From an uncultured Clostridium sp. (GTDB taxonomy: Bacteria > Bacillota > Clostridia > Lachnospirales > Lachnospiraceae): DNA of 64,000 nucleotides. Position 1 is the stretch's first letter. Every line of letters begins with the position of its first letter. The notes under the pieces are model-generated. The model was given only the letters and a program-made list of their open reading frames with translations, ran no database searches and was not told the origin of the DNA. The position numbers and the translations under genes are program-made. The stretch spans positions 15,623 through 79,622 of the forward strand of contig CALAAS010000011.1 in assembly GCA_937885015.1 (NCBI GenBank). Reading direction: 5' to 3'. Below are positions 33,755 through 42,756 of the stretch, one piece after another.

Positions 33755-34770
33755 AACTGTTATCAATTGCAGTTCCCTGCTATAATTCTGCTGCGTACAT
33801 GCGGCGCTGTATCGACTCTTTGCTTCCCGGCGGCGAGGATGTGGAGATTCTGATTGTGGACGACGGCTCCACCAAGGACAATACGGCAGAGATTGCGGAT
33901 GAATATGAGCGAAAGTATCCAGGTATCTGCCGGGCAATCCATCAGGAGAATGGAGGGCACGGGGAGGCGGTCAATACGGGACTTGCCAATGCGACGGGTG
34001 TCTATTTCAAGGTGGTGGACAGCGATGACTGGCTCAATGAGGAAGCGTATGCCCAGGTTATGGATCGCCTTCGCCGATTTGTGCGGGATGGCGTGGCGCT
34101 GGACATGCTGGTTACGAATTTTGTTTATGAAAAACAGGGGGCAAAGCGCAAAAAGGTTATGAATTATCGGACTGCACTGCCGCGGGAGGAGCTGATTGAC
34201 TGGAATGGCGCTAAGATTTTCATGCTGGGCCAGTACATCCTGATGCATTCCGTTATTTATCGGGTGGCACTGTTGAAAGAGTGTGGATTGAAGCTTCCGG
34301 CACACACGTTTTATGTGGATAACATTTTTGTATATCAGCCGTTGCCCCATGTGAAGTCCATTTATTATCTGGATGTGAATTTCTATCGTTATTTTATCGG
34401 CCGGGAGGATCAGTCAGTTAATGAGACGGTTATGATTGGCCGTCTGGATCAACAGATCCGCGTTACCAAGCTGATGTTGGGGTATTATGATGTGACGAAG
34501 CTTTCAAACCGCAAGCTGCGCCATTACATGGTTCGCTATCTGGAAATTATGATGACAGTCACATCGATTTTGGCCATCCGGTCTGGTACAGAGGAAAATA
34601 TGGCGAAAAAGAAGGAGCTGTGGCAGTATCTGAAGCAAAAAAATCTCCCTCTTTATTTACGGCTTCGCTGGGGATTTCTGGGCCAGGGGACCAATCTTCC
34701 GGGAAAGAGCGGACGAAAGCTTACGATTGGCTGCTATAAGATTACCCAGCGGTTTTACGGCTTTAACTGA
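33751..34770 (+). CDS. Family 2 glycosyltransferase
   Basis: A 339-residue GT2 enzyme starting with a TTG codon that overlaps the preceding gene, with GGAGGAG upstream. The nucleotide-sugar fold is clear: 'LSIAVPCYNSAAYMRRCIDS', 'ILIVDDGSTKDNT' (Asp pair), 'NGGHGEAVNTGLANATG', and the metal-binding Asp-Ser-Asp-Asp-Trp in VVDSDDW (about residues 89-95). The C-terminal 100 residues are basic and lack membrane helices, unlike CsbB-type polyprenyl transferases. The sugar and acceptor are unknown; no capsule cluster is nearby. Confidence 0.88.
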   Translation: MKLLSIAVPCYNSAAYMRRCIDSLLPGGEDVEILIVDDGSTKDNTAEIADEYERKYPGICRAIHQENGGHGEAVNTGLANATGVYFKVVDSDDWLNEEAYAQVMDRLRRFVRDGVALDMLVTNFVYEKQGAKRKKVMNYRTALPREELIDWNGAKIFMLGQYILMHSVIYRVALLKECGLKLPAHTFYVDNIFVYQPLPHVKSIYYLDVNFYRYFIGREDQSVNETVMIGRLDQQIRVTKLMLGYYDVTKLSNRKLRHYMVRYLEIMMTVTSILAIRSGTEENMAKKKELWQYLKQKNLPLYLRLRWGFLGQGTNLPGKSGRKLTIGCYKITQRFYGFN

Positions 34771-34806
34771 AAAAAGGTGCTGAAACCAGTTGATAATGAT
34801 AGAATG

Positions 34807-34830
34807 CGGACTCTTCGGAGTCCGTTTTTT
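34807..34830 (+). terminator. Terminator after the GT2 gene
   Basis: CGGACTC (34807-34813) and GAGTCCG (34818-34824) form a perfect 7-base-pair stem closed by a TTCG tetraloop, followed by six T. Confidence 0.9.
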
Positions 34831-34886
34831 GATTGATTATGTTCGTTTCCTGGAGTAGAATATAAATGAGAAATTTTAACTTGCGA

Positions 34887-34917
34887 ATTGATGGCACCGA
34901 GCGTTTAAACCATCAAT
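34887..34917. repeat. Inverted repeat in gene-free stretch
   Basis: ATTGATGG (34887-34894) and CCATCAAT (34910-34917) form an 8-base dyad around 15 bases. It lies in the 34831-35044 gap, where I see no gene. No T run follows on either strand. Confidence 0.4.
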
Positions 34918-35044
34918 AGATCATTCCAATACATCAAAACAAAATCTGGAAATGGAGAGGACGAAGATGGAATGAAAAACGTATAGTGCCGACATCAAGG
35001 CGACACCCTCTTTTGTGCAATAGGGAATCTGCGGGCCGGAAAAG

Positions 35045-35734
35045 TCATCGTATAAATTCCGGCTCCGGTTTCTGCTCGTGGGTGGTATTTCCAGAGTATG
35101 CCAGCGGGTAGATGGCCGCACACAGAAGAATGGCACCAATGACATCCAGGACAGAGTGCTGTTTCAGGAATACGGTTGCCATACAGATGGAAACCATCAG
35201 AATAAAAGATGCTGCACAGAGCATCCGGTGCTTCCGGAGCCGTTCACTCTTTATAATGGAGATGTGGACGCCGATGGAGTTAAATACATGGATGCTTGGG
35301 AATACATTGGTACACGTATCCGCCTGATGCAGAAGAGCCACCAGCCAGGAGCAGAAATTTTTATCCGGAGAAACCACCGGTCTCAGGTCCGTTCCGTTGG
35401 GAAATAAGGTACAGACCAGAAGCGAGAGGGTCATACCGGTAAAAAGAAACGTACACAGGCGGTAGTAATCCTCACGGCTGGTAAAAAAGAAATAGGCAAT
35501 GGTAATCCCTACATAGGCGAACCAGAGCAAATAGGGAATAATAAAGTATTCATTAAAGGGAATCAAGTCATCCAGCTCGGAATGCATGATGTGGTAATTT
35601 CTTGTGACCGTCTTTTCCAAATGCAGAAACCAGGGAATATAGATAAACGTATACCCAAGAATCCAGATATGGCCATATTTCCGGATCAGTCTTTGAATCC
35701 AGTCTTTTACTTTTAATTCTTTCGTCTGCTTCAT
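35045..35734 (-). CDS. PAP2 superfamily membrane phosphatase (Aur1-like)
   Basis: A 229-residue membrane protein with about six hydrophobic segments. It carries reduced PAP2 motifs: 'CTNVFPSIHVFNSIG' (motif 2, Pro-Ser-x-His) and 'FLKQHSVLDVIGA' (motif 3, His and Asp), as in the Aur1/inositolphosphotransferase branch. Motif 1 is less clear. It may act on lipid phosphates or transfer head groups. It is distinct from the PAP2 protein at 18557. Monocistronic on the minus strand with its own promoter. Confidence 0.8.
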   Translation of the reverse strand: MKQTKELKVKDWIQRLIRKYGHIWILGYTFIYIPWFLHLEKTVTRNYHIMHSELDDLIPFNEYFIIPYLLWFAYVGITIAYFFFTSREDYYRLCTFLFTGMTLSLLVCTLFPNGTDLRPVVSPDKNFCSWLVALLHQADTCTNVFPSIHVFNSIGVHISIIKSERLRKHRMLCAASFILMVSICMATVFLKQHSVLDVIGAILLCAAIYPLAYSGNTTHEQKPEPEFIR

Positions 35735-35834
35735 GCGAAATCATCTCCGCTTTTCCAAGATGTAGCTGTGCGGTTTTCCAGAAAAATGCAGCTGGGAAAT
35801 TAACACATTTTTAACATCTTCATGATTGGGTCTG

Positions 35835-35863
35835 ATTATAGCACACTCTCATCTGCTGCGCAA
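35835..35863 (-). promoter_or_regulatory. Promoter of the Aur1-like PAP2 gene
   Basis: On the minus strand TTGCGC (complement of 35858-35863) and TATAAT (complement of 35835-35840) lie 17 bases apart, about 100 bases upstream of the start. Confidence 0.6.
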
Positions 35864-35990
35864 GGGGGATTCAGAAAGCTTTATAGAAGGTTTATAGAAG
35901 GAAAGGAGAAAGACAGAAATTTGTAAAAAGTTTTTATTTTTTTTTAGAATCTGGTATTTTTTTGACGGGAAAACTTCAGAAAGCTGCCTT

Positions 35991-36019
35991 TTGTAGTTTT
36001 TTATATTTTATGATACACT
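35991..36019 (+). promoter_or_regulatory. Promoter of the zinc-ribbon membrane protein gene
   Basis: TTGTAG (35991-35996) and TACACT (36014-36019) are 17 bases apart, with a TG one base before the -10 (extended -10). Confidence 0.5.
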
Positions 36020-36083
36020 GGTTGCGGATACGAAGAAGGAAGAGCAGCGGCGTATGCTGTAAGGAGAGTGAGGGGATGAAGGG

Positions 36084-37091
36084 ATGATTTGCCCGAAATG
36101 CGGAAGGAATGGAACGGGAAATTTCTGCAGCTATTGCGGAAATCCGTTCCCGGAAGAAATAAAAAAGGGAAAAGAAGGCGGAACAGAGGGAGTGTCAAAA
36201 CGGCAGGTGGCCTGGAGAGAGACAGAAAATGATCTGGAAACGGAAGAGGCATGGAAAGCTGTGACCGGGAGTTTTGAGGATCTTGCCGGGGAGGATGCAC
36301 CGGCTCGGAAGGAGGAGAACGTGCAGAGTCCGCCTGCGCGGCCTTCCCGGGGGAAGCGGGAGTATGCCAAAAAGAGCGATACCAGGGCAAAAAAACGGGA
36401 TCAGAAGGAAAAAAAGAAAATGGAAAAACGGCTGCAGGCTTTGGAGGAAGAGCGCAGCCGCATGGATAGAGAACGGGATAGGACAGAAAGAAGAATGCGC
36501 CGGGAAAACCGGAGCCGAACCGGGAACCGGAGTGCGGGAGAGGAAACGACCGGAGGAGCTTTGGAGCGTTCAGGAACATCTCCGGGAGAGGTGGCAGCAG
36601 CTGGCGTAGCCGGTGTAGTAGTTCTAATGGCCCGGGTTATGCAGATCGCAAGCTGCCTTCTGATGGCCGGGATGGTCTGGGCAGCGGGGCGTGCCTTCTG
36701 GTATGGGGGAAGTGGCCTGGGCAATGTGGAAACGATGATTACAGACCGCAATATCGGTCTGGCTTTTTATGTCGGATTTGCCGGTGTATCTCTGTTGATG
36801 GGAGTGATTTGGTGCTTCTGGATTCTGTCGGGAAAATCAGCTGGAGGTCAGCTGCGTCTTAAAAAATATGATACGGGAAGAGGTTTTCTTCCATTTCTGC
36901 TCTGCGGCTTGGTGGTTTTTGCATCGGGGCCTGCAGCAGTACTCATTGAGCAGGTTCCGGGGATTTTGCCGGGATTGGCAGCGGGAATCCGGGCGGCGTT
37001 TGAAGCGGTCAATGCCAACCGTGAAATTTTGCTGTTTGCCAGTGCTCTGGGGGCATGCCTTTCTCTGATTCGGAAGATGCTGCGGGTTTAG
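36084..37091 (+). CDS. Zinc-ribbon membrane protein with charged linker
   Basis: A 335-residue protein of unknown function. The N-terminus is a zinc ribbon (Cys3-x2-Cys6, Cys15-x2-Cys18; ICPKCGRNGTGNFCSYCGNP). Residues 25-165 are extremely charged (Lys/Arg/Glu), probably a coiled coil or disordered linker. Three to four hydrophobic segments follow (about 172-200, 225-250, 268-292, 310-330). Similar zinc-ribbon plus membrane proteins are common in clostridia, often near envelope genes. Its last 83 bases overlap the convergent deacetylase gene on the other strand, so both C-termini share DNA. Confidence 0.7.
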   Translation: MICPKCGRNGTGNFCSYCGNPFPEEIKKGKEGGTEGVSKRQVAWRETENDLETEEAWKAVTGSFEDLAGEDAPARKEENVQSPPARPSRGKREYAKKSDTRAKKRDQKEKKKMEKRLQALEEERSRMDRERDRTERRMRRENRSRTGNRSAGEETTGGALERSGTSPGEVAAAGVAGVVVLMARVMQIASCLLMAGMVWAAGRAFWYGGSGLGNVETMITDRNIGLAFYVGFAGVSLLMGVIWCFWILSGKSAGGQLRLKKYDTGRGFLPFLLCGLVVFASGPAAVLIEQVPGILPGLAAGIRAAFEAVNANREILLFASALGACLSLIRKMLRV

Positions 37092-37917
37092 GGGAAGTGG
37101 AGTCTGCGACCAGATCCTCCAGAGAGCCGAAACGATATCCCATGTCTTCCCATTGGGTAAGAAGTTCATCCAGAATCTGGGCGTTGGTTCTGGATGTGCT
37201 GTGCAGCAGGACGATGGCTCCGGGGTGAATGCGGGATAAAAGCTTATCAAAGGCCTCTTCCCGGGAAGGTTGTTTGTCTTCCAGCCAGTCCACATAGGCC
37301 AGACTCCAGAATACAGTGCGGTACCCCAGCTCACAGGCCATTTTTAGATTGCTTTCACTGTATTTTCCCTGGGGAGGCCGGTAAAAACGGCTCATGGTCT
37401 GACCGGTGGTCTGCAAAAACAGATCTTCCAGTTCCGTAAGCTCTTTCTCAAAAGTTTCTCTGGTGGAAATAGCGGACATGTCAGGGTGATGGTAGGTGTG
37501 GTTTCCCACCGTATGTCCCTCTGCGACCATGCGGCGGACAAGTTCCGGGTTTGTTTCCAGATAATTACCCACCAGGAAGAAGGCGGCAGGGGCATGATGA
37601 CGCTGGAGGGCATCGAGAATGGCTTCCGTATGGCCGTTTTCATATCCTGCATCAAAGGTCAGATATATGAATGGTTTTTCTGGATCACCGGTGTAGCAGG
37701 CGTTGTACTGACTCAGGTATTCGGCGGAGGCATTTCCAACCGGTGTTTTCCCCTTTTCCGGAAATCCAAGTCCCCAGTTTCCGTCGGCGGAGACCGGAAG
37801 AATCTGGGAATCGGGCGCTTCGATTGCCTGAGCTGCCAGTCGGCCAAAACCAAAGGCAGCAGAGAAAAAGAACAGGACAGAAAGCCAGGAAGCAGCAGTT
37901 TGCATCAGTTTTTTCAT
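37009..37917 (-). CDS. Polysaccharide deacetylase, PdaA-like (spore cortex)
   Basis: A 302-residue secreted NodB-type deacetylase. It has a signal/anchor segment (about residues 3-26) and motifs: 'YLTFDAGYENGHTEAILDAL' (motif 1; the Gly-Tyr-Glu-Asn form is typical of PdaA, which makes muramic delta-lactam in spore cortex), 'GHTVGNHTYHHPDMS' (motif 2 His-x4-His), 'FYRPPQGKYSE' (motif 3) and 'GAIVLLHSTS' (motif 5). Start set at ATG 37917, directly before the signal peptide; ATG 37929 and 37968 are in-frame alternatives without better ribosome sites. Its presence suggests sporulation capacity. Confidence 0.85.
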   Translation of the reverse strand: MKKLMQTAASWLSVLFFFSAAFGFGRLAAQAIEAPDSQILPVSADGNWGLGFPEKGKTPVGNASAEYLSQYNACYTGDPEKPFIYLTFDAGYENGHTEAILDALQRHHAPAAFFLVGNYLETNPELVRRMVAEGHTVGNHTYHHPDMSAISTRETFEKELTELEDLFLQTTGQTMSRFYRPPQGKYSESNLKMACELGYRTVFWSLAYVDWLEDKQPSREEAFDKLLSRIHPGAIVLLHSTSRTNAQILDELLTQWEDMGYRFGSLEDLVADSTSPKPAASSESEKGMPPEHWQTAKFHGWH

Positions 37918-37965
37918 AGAAAAATCCATTTCCAGGTGTTTTGGTAAACTATATGGCAGAAGGAC

Positions 37966-37980
37966 CATGTACTATACATG
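37966..37980. promoter_or_regulatory. 15-base palindrome upstream of the deacetylase gene
   Basis: CATGTACTATACATG is a dyad (CATGTA/TACATG around CTA). On the minus strand its centre contains TATAGT, a possible -10 box for the deacetylase gene, so it could be an operator. No -35 box of good quality is evident. Confidence 0.35.
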
Positions 37981-38037
37981 AGATGCGGGTATATTGGGTG
38001 GCAGAATAGGGGGCGAAAAGTACGTGAAAAAAATAAC

Positions 38038-38067
38038 TTGTCAGAGAATCCGCAAATATGGTATCAT
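38038..38067 (+). promoter_or_regulatory. Promoter of the aminotransferase gene
   Basis: TTGTCA (38038-38043) and TATCAT (38062-38067) with an 18-base spacer, 47 bases before the ATG. Confidence 0.6.
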
Positions 38068-38113
38068 TACAATGTTATTCTGATGATGAAGGAAACAAGG
38101 AGGAATTTGTGGA

Positions 38114-39427
38114 ATGAAGCCTTACAGCGAATTGACAAGGGAAGAATTGCTGGCGCTCAAAAAAGAACTGACGGAACAGTACCGTGAGTACAAGAGCAAG
38201 GATCTGAAGCTGGACATGTCCCGCGGAAAACCCAGTTCCGAACAGCTGGACCTGTCCATGGGGATGATGGATGTATTGAGCAGTGAGAGCGATTTGTCCT
38301 GTGAGGACGGGACGGACTGCCGCAATTACGGCGTTTTGGATGGGATTAAAGAGGCAAAGGAACTGATTGCCGATATGATTGAGGTTCCGGCTGATAATAT
38401 TATTATTTACGGAAACTCCAGCCTGAATGTTATGTATGATACCATTTCCCGTTCCATGACCCACGGTGTGATGGGCAGTACTCCCTGGTGTAAGCTGGAT
38501 AAGGTGAAATTCCTCTGTCCTGTACCTGGATATGACCGGCATTTTGCCATTACGGAGTATTTCGGGATCGAGATGATCAATGTTCCCATGACGCCGGATG
38601 GCCCGGACATGGACATGGTGGAGCGGCTGGTGGCGGAGGACGATTCCATTAAGGGAATCTGGTGTGTTCCCAAGTATTCCAATCCCACTGGCAATTCCTA
38701 TTCGGATCAGACTGTGCGCCGGATGGCCAGACTGAAGCCGGCTGCCAAGGACTTCCGTATTTACTGGGACAATGCCTATGGAATCCATCATTTGTACGAC
38801 GATGAACAGGATCATCTGGTGGAGATGCTGGCGGAGTGTAAGAGAGCCGGAAATCCGGATATGGTTTATAAATTTTCATCAACCTCCAAGATCAGCTTTC
38901 CAGGTTCTGGTATAGCGGCAATTGCCACGTCCCACAACAATATGGAGGATATTAAGAAGCAGTTAAAGATTCAGACTATCGGTCATGATAAGGTAAATCA
39001 GCTGCGTCACGTTCGCTTTTTCGGCGATATTCATGGTATGATTGAGCATATGAGGAAGCATGCGGACATTCTGCGGCCGAAATTCGAGGCAGTGGAGGAA
39101 ATCCTCGACCGGGAGCTGGACGGACTTGGGATCGGCACCTGGACCAAGCCAAAGGGCGGTTACTTCATTTCCTTTAATTCCATGGAGGGCTGCGCCAGGG
39201 AAATCGTGGCAAAATGCAAAAAGGCAGGCGTTGTTATGACCGGAGCCGGCGCCACATATCCCTATGGAAAGGATCCTTACGACAGCAACATCCGGATCGC
39301 TCCGTCCTATCCGCCGCTGCAGGATCTGATTACGGCAACGGCATTGTTTGCACTCTGTGTGAAGCTTGTCAGTGTCAATAAGCTTCTTGCAAAAAAAGAG
39401 GATGAAAAATGCGAAACTGCGCAATAA
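38114..39427 (+). CDS. PLP-dependent class I/II aminotransferase (MocR-type aspartate family)
   Basis: A 437-residue aminotransferase of the family often annotated as aspartate aminotransferase with a MocR-like fold but no regulator domain. Seen: 'LDMSRGKPSSEQLDLSMGM' at the substrate-binding N-terminus, 'IYGNSSLNVMYD', CPVPGYDRHFAITEYFG, 'WCVPKYSNPTGNSYSD', 'IYWDNAYGIHHL' (Asp and Tyr contacting PLP), and the Schiff-base Lys259 in 'FSSTSKISFPGSG'. AAGGAGGAA precedes the ATG. It is monocistronic, with its own promoter and terminator. The amino-acid substrate is predicted only by family. Confidence 0.88.
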   Translation: MKPYSELTREELLALKKELTEQYREYKSKDLKLDMSRGKPSSEQLDLSMGMMDVLSSESDLSCEDGTDCRNYGVLDGIKEAKELIADMIEVPADNIIIYGNSSLNVMYDTISRSMTHGVMGSTPWCKLDKVKFLCPVPGYDRHFAITEYFGIEMINVPMTPDGPDMDMVERLVAEDDSIKGIWCVPKYSNPTGNSYSDQTVRRMARLKPAAKDFRIYWDNAYGIHHLYDDEQDHLVEMLAECKRAGNPDMVYKFSSTSKISFPGSGIAAIATSHNNMEDIKKQLKIQTIGHDKVNQLRHVRFFGDIHGMIEHMRKHADILRPKFEAVEEILDRELDGLGIGTWTKPKGGYFISFNSMEGCAREIVAKCKKAGVVMTGAGATYPYGKDPYDSNIRIAPSYPPLQDLITATALFALCVKLVSVNKLLAKKEDEKCETAQ

Positions 39428-39458
39428 GCGCTGAGGGAGAATCGTAAATAAAACGGTG

Positions 39459-39503
39459 GGAATTGTATGGACCTTCTCTGGGGGGCCTGTACAATTCCTT
39501 TTT
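39459..39503 (+). terminator. Terminator after the aminotransferase gene
   Basis: GGAATTGTA (39459-39467) pairs perfectly with TACAATTCC (39490-39498), followed by five T. Confidence 0.85.
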
Positions 39504-39568
39504 GTGCAAAAGCGGGGCCAGGAGGCCGTTGTTATTTACGGTTATGTAAGGTTTGGAGACAGGAAGTT

Positions 39569-39988
39569 ATGATCAGGGAAAGTTTGGAGAAACTGTGGAG
39601 AAAGTTTGTAAATCGGGAAACGGTTTCTTATGTGATATTCGGTGTTTTGACGACGCTTGTGGATTGGATTTCCTATGCGGTGTTCCGCCGGTGGGGGATG
39701 AACTATCGCCTGGCTACGGTGTGCTGCCAGGCTGCAGCGATTTTGTTCGCTTATGTGACCAATAAAATCTGGGTATTTCGAAGCTATAATTTTCGCCCCG
39801 GATATTTGCTGAAGGAAATGGCATCTTTTTTTTCGTTTCGAATTTTGACGGCTGTATTTACGTATGTGGCTATGGTGGTCATGGTAGATGGTATGGGGAT
39901 ATCCCAGGATATGATTTGTAAGATAATCGTATCGGCGATTTCTCTGGTGCTGAATTATATTTGCAGCAAGCTGTTTATTTTCCGATAG
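39569..39988 (+). CDS. GtrA family membrane protein
   Basis: A 139-residue protein with four membrane segments of the GtrA/GtcA family, thought to flip polyprenyl-phosphate-linked sugars across the membrane. Pattern: 'VSYVIFGVLTTLVDWISYAV' (Gly-x3-Thr-x3-Asp), AAAILFAYVTNKIWVFRS (Asn-Lys-x-Trp-Val-Phe) and SLVLNYICSKLFIFR at the C-terminus. ATG 39569 follows ACAGGAAG; the longer frame from 39467 runs through the upstream terminator. It lies 56 bases before the YfhO-like gene. Confidence 0.88.
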   Translation: MIRESLEKLWRKFVNRETVSYVIFGVLTTLVDWISYAVFRRWGMNYRLATVCCQAAAILFAYVTNKIWVFRSYNFRPGYLLKEMASFFSFRILTAVFTYVAMVVMVDGMGISQDMICKIIVSAISLVLNYICSKLFIFR

Positions 39989-40044
39989 AACTGGAACATA
40001 AACCGATCTGAAAAAACGGGAGGCGACAATCGCAAGGAGGAGTT

Positions 40045-42756
40045 ATGGATAGGAAAGAGATCTCCGGAATTGCCAGAGAACTGGATGAGGCTCTGGAAAA
40101 GGCGTCCGGAGCCGGAAGGACAGAAGGGAAGCGGACAAAGGCGTGGAAGGAACCGCTGGAAAGTGAGGGCAGGATGCCGGATGAGGCGGAGACAGGCCAG
40201 CTGGAAGAGAGTCTGTACGAAATAGGGGATGAGCTGGAAGAGGAACCGGAGCCGGGAGACAGAGGAAGCCGCCTGTCTCGGATTTTTCTTCCATCGGATG
40301 GCCTGATTGCAGCCTTTTTTATTCCTGTTTTAATTATGGTTATCATATTTGCCCAGCGGGGGATTTTTCCTTTCGGGGAGGAAACTTTTCTGCGGACGGA
40401 TATGTATCATCAGTATGCCCCATTTTTTTCTGAATTTCGTCATAAGCTGACAGGAGGAGGCAGTCTGCTGTACAGCTGGGATGTGGGAATGGGAGTCAAC
40501 TTTTCTGCCCTGTATGCCTATTATCTGGCCAGTCCCTTAAACTGGCTGGTACTTCTGTGCCCGTCGTCTCTGATTATCGAGTTTATGACCTGTATGATTG
40601 TGGTAAAAACAGGCCTGGCAGGCTTAAGTTTTGCGTACTACCTGCGGGAACACAATCACTTTAACGGATTTGGCGTGGGATTTTTTGGGATTTTTTACGC
40701 CATGTCCGGATATATGGCTGCCTACAGCTGGAATATTATGTGGCTGGACTGTATCCTGCTGTTCCCGCTGATCATGCTTGGCCTGGAGCGCCTGGTTCAC
40801 GAAAAAAAGGGGATTTTGTACTGTGTGTCCCTGGGTGTGTCCATTTTGTCCAATTATTATATTTCTATCATGATCTGTCTGTTCATGGTGGTGTATTATT
40901 TCTGTCTTCTGATTTTGGAGGAGAGGAAAAGCTGGAAGGACTACGCGGTCAGCGCCCTGCAGTTTGGAGGATATTCGCTTCTGGCCGGTGCGCTGGCAGC
41001 GGTAGTTCTGCTGCCGGAGGTGGCAGCTTTGCAGAGTACGGCATCCGGGGAATTTCATTTTCCAAAAACCCTGGAAATGTATTTTCCTATTCTGGACATG
41101 CTGGCCCGCCATATCGGGAATGTGCAGACTGAGACGGGACTTGACCATTGGCCCAATATTTACTGCGGCGTGGCAGTATACCTGTTTTTCCTGCTGTACC
41201 TGGCCTGCCGGAAGATTCCCAGAAAAGAAAAGGCGGTATATTGCGGTTTGCTGCTTTTCTTTTTCGCCAGTTTTTCCGTAAATATGCTGAATTTTATCTG
41301 GCATGGTTTTCATTACCCAAACAGCCTGCCCTGCCGCCAGTCTTTCATTTACGTGTTCCTGATGCTTTCTATGTGCTTTAGGGCTTTTCAGTATCTGCGG
41401 GAGACGCCGAAACGCCATATTGCCGTGGCATTCTGGGGATCGGTCTGTTTTGTTCTGCTGGCGCAGAAGCTGGTGACAGATGAGGCCTACCATTTTTCCG
41501 TTTTTTATGTGGCGATTCTGTTTCTGGCGGTTTATACGGGAATCCTGTATTTTTACAAAAACCCCCGTCATACGGCGGCAGCCGCAGCCCTTCTTGCCAT
41601 GGTGACGGTGGGCCTGGAGGCCGGAATCAATATGACGGTAACCAGCGTGACAACCACCAGCCGAACGGCCTACACAAGTGATAATGACGATGTCAGAAGG
41701 GTAACAGGAGATCTGCGGGAGACCGGAGAGTTCTACCGGATTGACAAGACGGATGCCAGAACGAAAAATGATGGCGCATGGATGAATTTTCCGTCTGCAT
41801 CGCTGTTTTCTTCTCTGGCCAGCGCCGATATGACGGCATTTTTTAAGAGTGTGGGATGCGAGGGTTCCACCAATGCGTACAGTATTGTGGGCAGTACCCC
41901 GCTGGTAGACTCCCTGTTTTCACTCAAGTATGCGCTTTATAAAGGAAAACAGGAAAATCCGCGTCTTTCTCTGTACGCGTTTTCCGGGGAGACATACCTC
42001 TATGAAAATCCCTGGACACTGCCCCTTGGATTTATACTGCCGGATATTCTGGAGACAGGATGGAAACGGGATCTGCCGACACCGGTGGATGTACAGAATG
42101 AGTGGTCCGTTCTCCTGGATCTTCCAGCCGCTTTTGAGATGGTTATGGGGGACAATGATGACGGAATATTTCGGTTTACAGCAGAAGCAGATGGGGAGTA
42201 TTATATATATGTGGCCAACCGGAGAGTGGATACGGTGGGAATGACGATTGGAGAGGAAACGAAAACCGTTGAAAATGTGGGCCGCGGATTTCTCATTGAG
42301 ACTGGATTCCTGAAGGCCGGGGAAACCGTTTCCCTGGAAAACAGGAACGGGTCGGAGGAACTGAAAGCACAGGCCTACCGGTTCTGTGAAGAAGGCTTGC
42401 AGGCAGTTTATGAGCGCCTTAATCGGAATCCTTTAACGCTCCGTGTCTGGGAGGACGATCATCTGGAGGGAGAGATTGATGCCGGAGAAGGCGGAACGCT
42501 TTTTCTGTCCATTCCCTATGATGAAGGCTGGACCATCCAGGTGGACGGGCGAAAGACGATTACGCGGCCTATCTGGGATGCTTTTACGGGGTTGGAGGTT
42601 GCGCCGGGGCGTCACACAGTGGTCATGACTTATGAGCCGAAAGGACTGAAACCTGGCGCCTGCTTAAGCGGCGCGGCCCTGTTTTTGCTGGGGCTGACTG
42701 TGTGTATAGGGCGGGGGCTTCGAAAGAAAAAGAAAGAAAAAAGGAGACAGGCGTGA
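40045..42756 (+). CDS. YfhO family membrane glycosyltransferase-like protein
   Basis: A 903-residue protein: residues 1-85 are acidic and cytoplasmic, followed by about 12-13 membrane segments (about 90-530) and a large extracytoplasmic C-terminal beta region with a final helix near 872-893. The YfhO signature is in the first outside loop: 'TFLRTDMYHQYAPFFSEFRH', 'LYSWDVGMGVNFSALYAYYL' and 'SGYMAAYSWNIMWLDCILLF'. In B. subtilis, YfhO attaches sugars to wall teichoic or lipoteichoic polymers using a lipid-linked sugar flipped by a GtrA protein, which matches this gene pair. GTGA overlap links it to apt. Confidence 0.88.
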   Translation: MDRKEISGIARELDEALEKASGAGRTEGKRTKAWKEPLESEGRMPDEAETGQLEESLYEIGDELEEEPEPGDRGSRLSRIFLPSDGLIAAFFIPVLIMVIIFAQRGIFPFGEETFLRTDMYHQYAPFFSEFRHKLTGGGSLLYSWDVGMGVNFSALYAYYLASPLNWLVLLCPSSLIIEFMTCMIVVKTGLAGLSFAYYLREHNHFNGFGVGFFGIFYAMSGYMAAYSWNIMWLDCILLFPLIMLGLERLVHEKKGILYCVSLGVSILSNYYISIMICLFMVVYYFCLLILEERKSWKDYAVSALQFGGYSLLAGALAAVVLLPEVAALQSTASGEFHFPKTLEMYFPILDMLARHIGNVQTETGLDHWPNIYCGVAVYLFFLLYLACRKIPRKEKAVYCGLLLFFFASFSVNMLNFIWHGFHYPNSLPCRQSFIYVFLMLSMCFRAFQYLRETPKRHIAVAFWGSVCFVLLAQKLVTDEAYHFSVFYVAILFLAVYTGILYFYKNPRHTAAAAALLAMVTVGLEAGINMTVTSVTTTSRTAYTSDNDDVRRVTGDLRETGEFYRIDKTDARTKNDGAWMNFPSASLFSSLASADMTAFFKSVGCEGSTNAYSIVGSTPLVDSLFSLKYALYKGKQENPRLSLYAFSGETYLYENPWTLPLGFILPDILETGWKRDLPTPVDVQNEWSVLLDLPAAFEMVMGDNDDGIFRFTAEADGEYYIYVANRRVDTVGMTIGEETKTVENVGRGFLIETGFLKAGETVSLENRNGSEELKAQAYRFCEEGLQAVYERLNRNPLTLRVWEDDHLEGEIDAGEGGTLFLSIPYDEGWTIQVDGRKTITRPIWDAFTGLEVAPGRHTVVMTYEPKGLKPGACLSGAALFLLGLTVCIGRGLRKKKKEKRRQA

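Larger units (their letters stand above)
35735..36083. other. Divergent intergenic region, no gene seen
   Basis: A 349-base stretch, AT-rich in its right half, separating the minus-strand PAP2 gene from the plus-strand zinc-ribbon gene. Apart from one promoter for each direction I see no open frame with a ribosome site and no RNA motif I recognise. A short tandem TTTATAGAAGG repeat lies at about 35880-35901. Confidence 0.5.

Noticed and set aside
40045..40300. Possible frameshift or fusion at the YfhO N-terminus
   Set aside because: The acidic N-terminal extension is in frame with a good ribosome site (AAGGAGG) and no stop codons, so it appears to be a natural extension.
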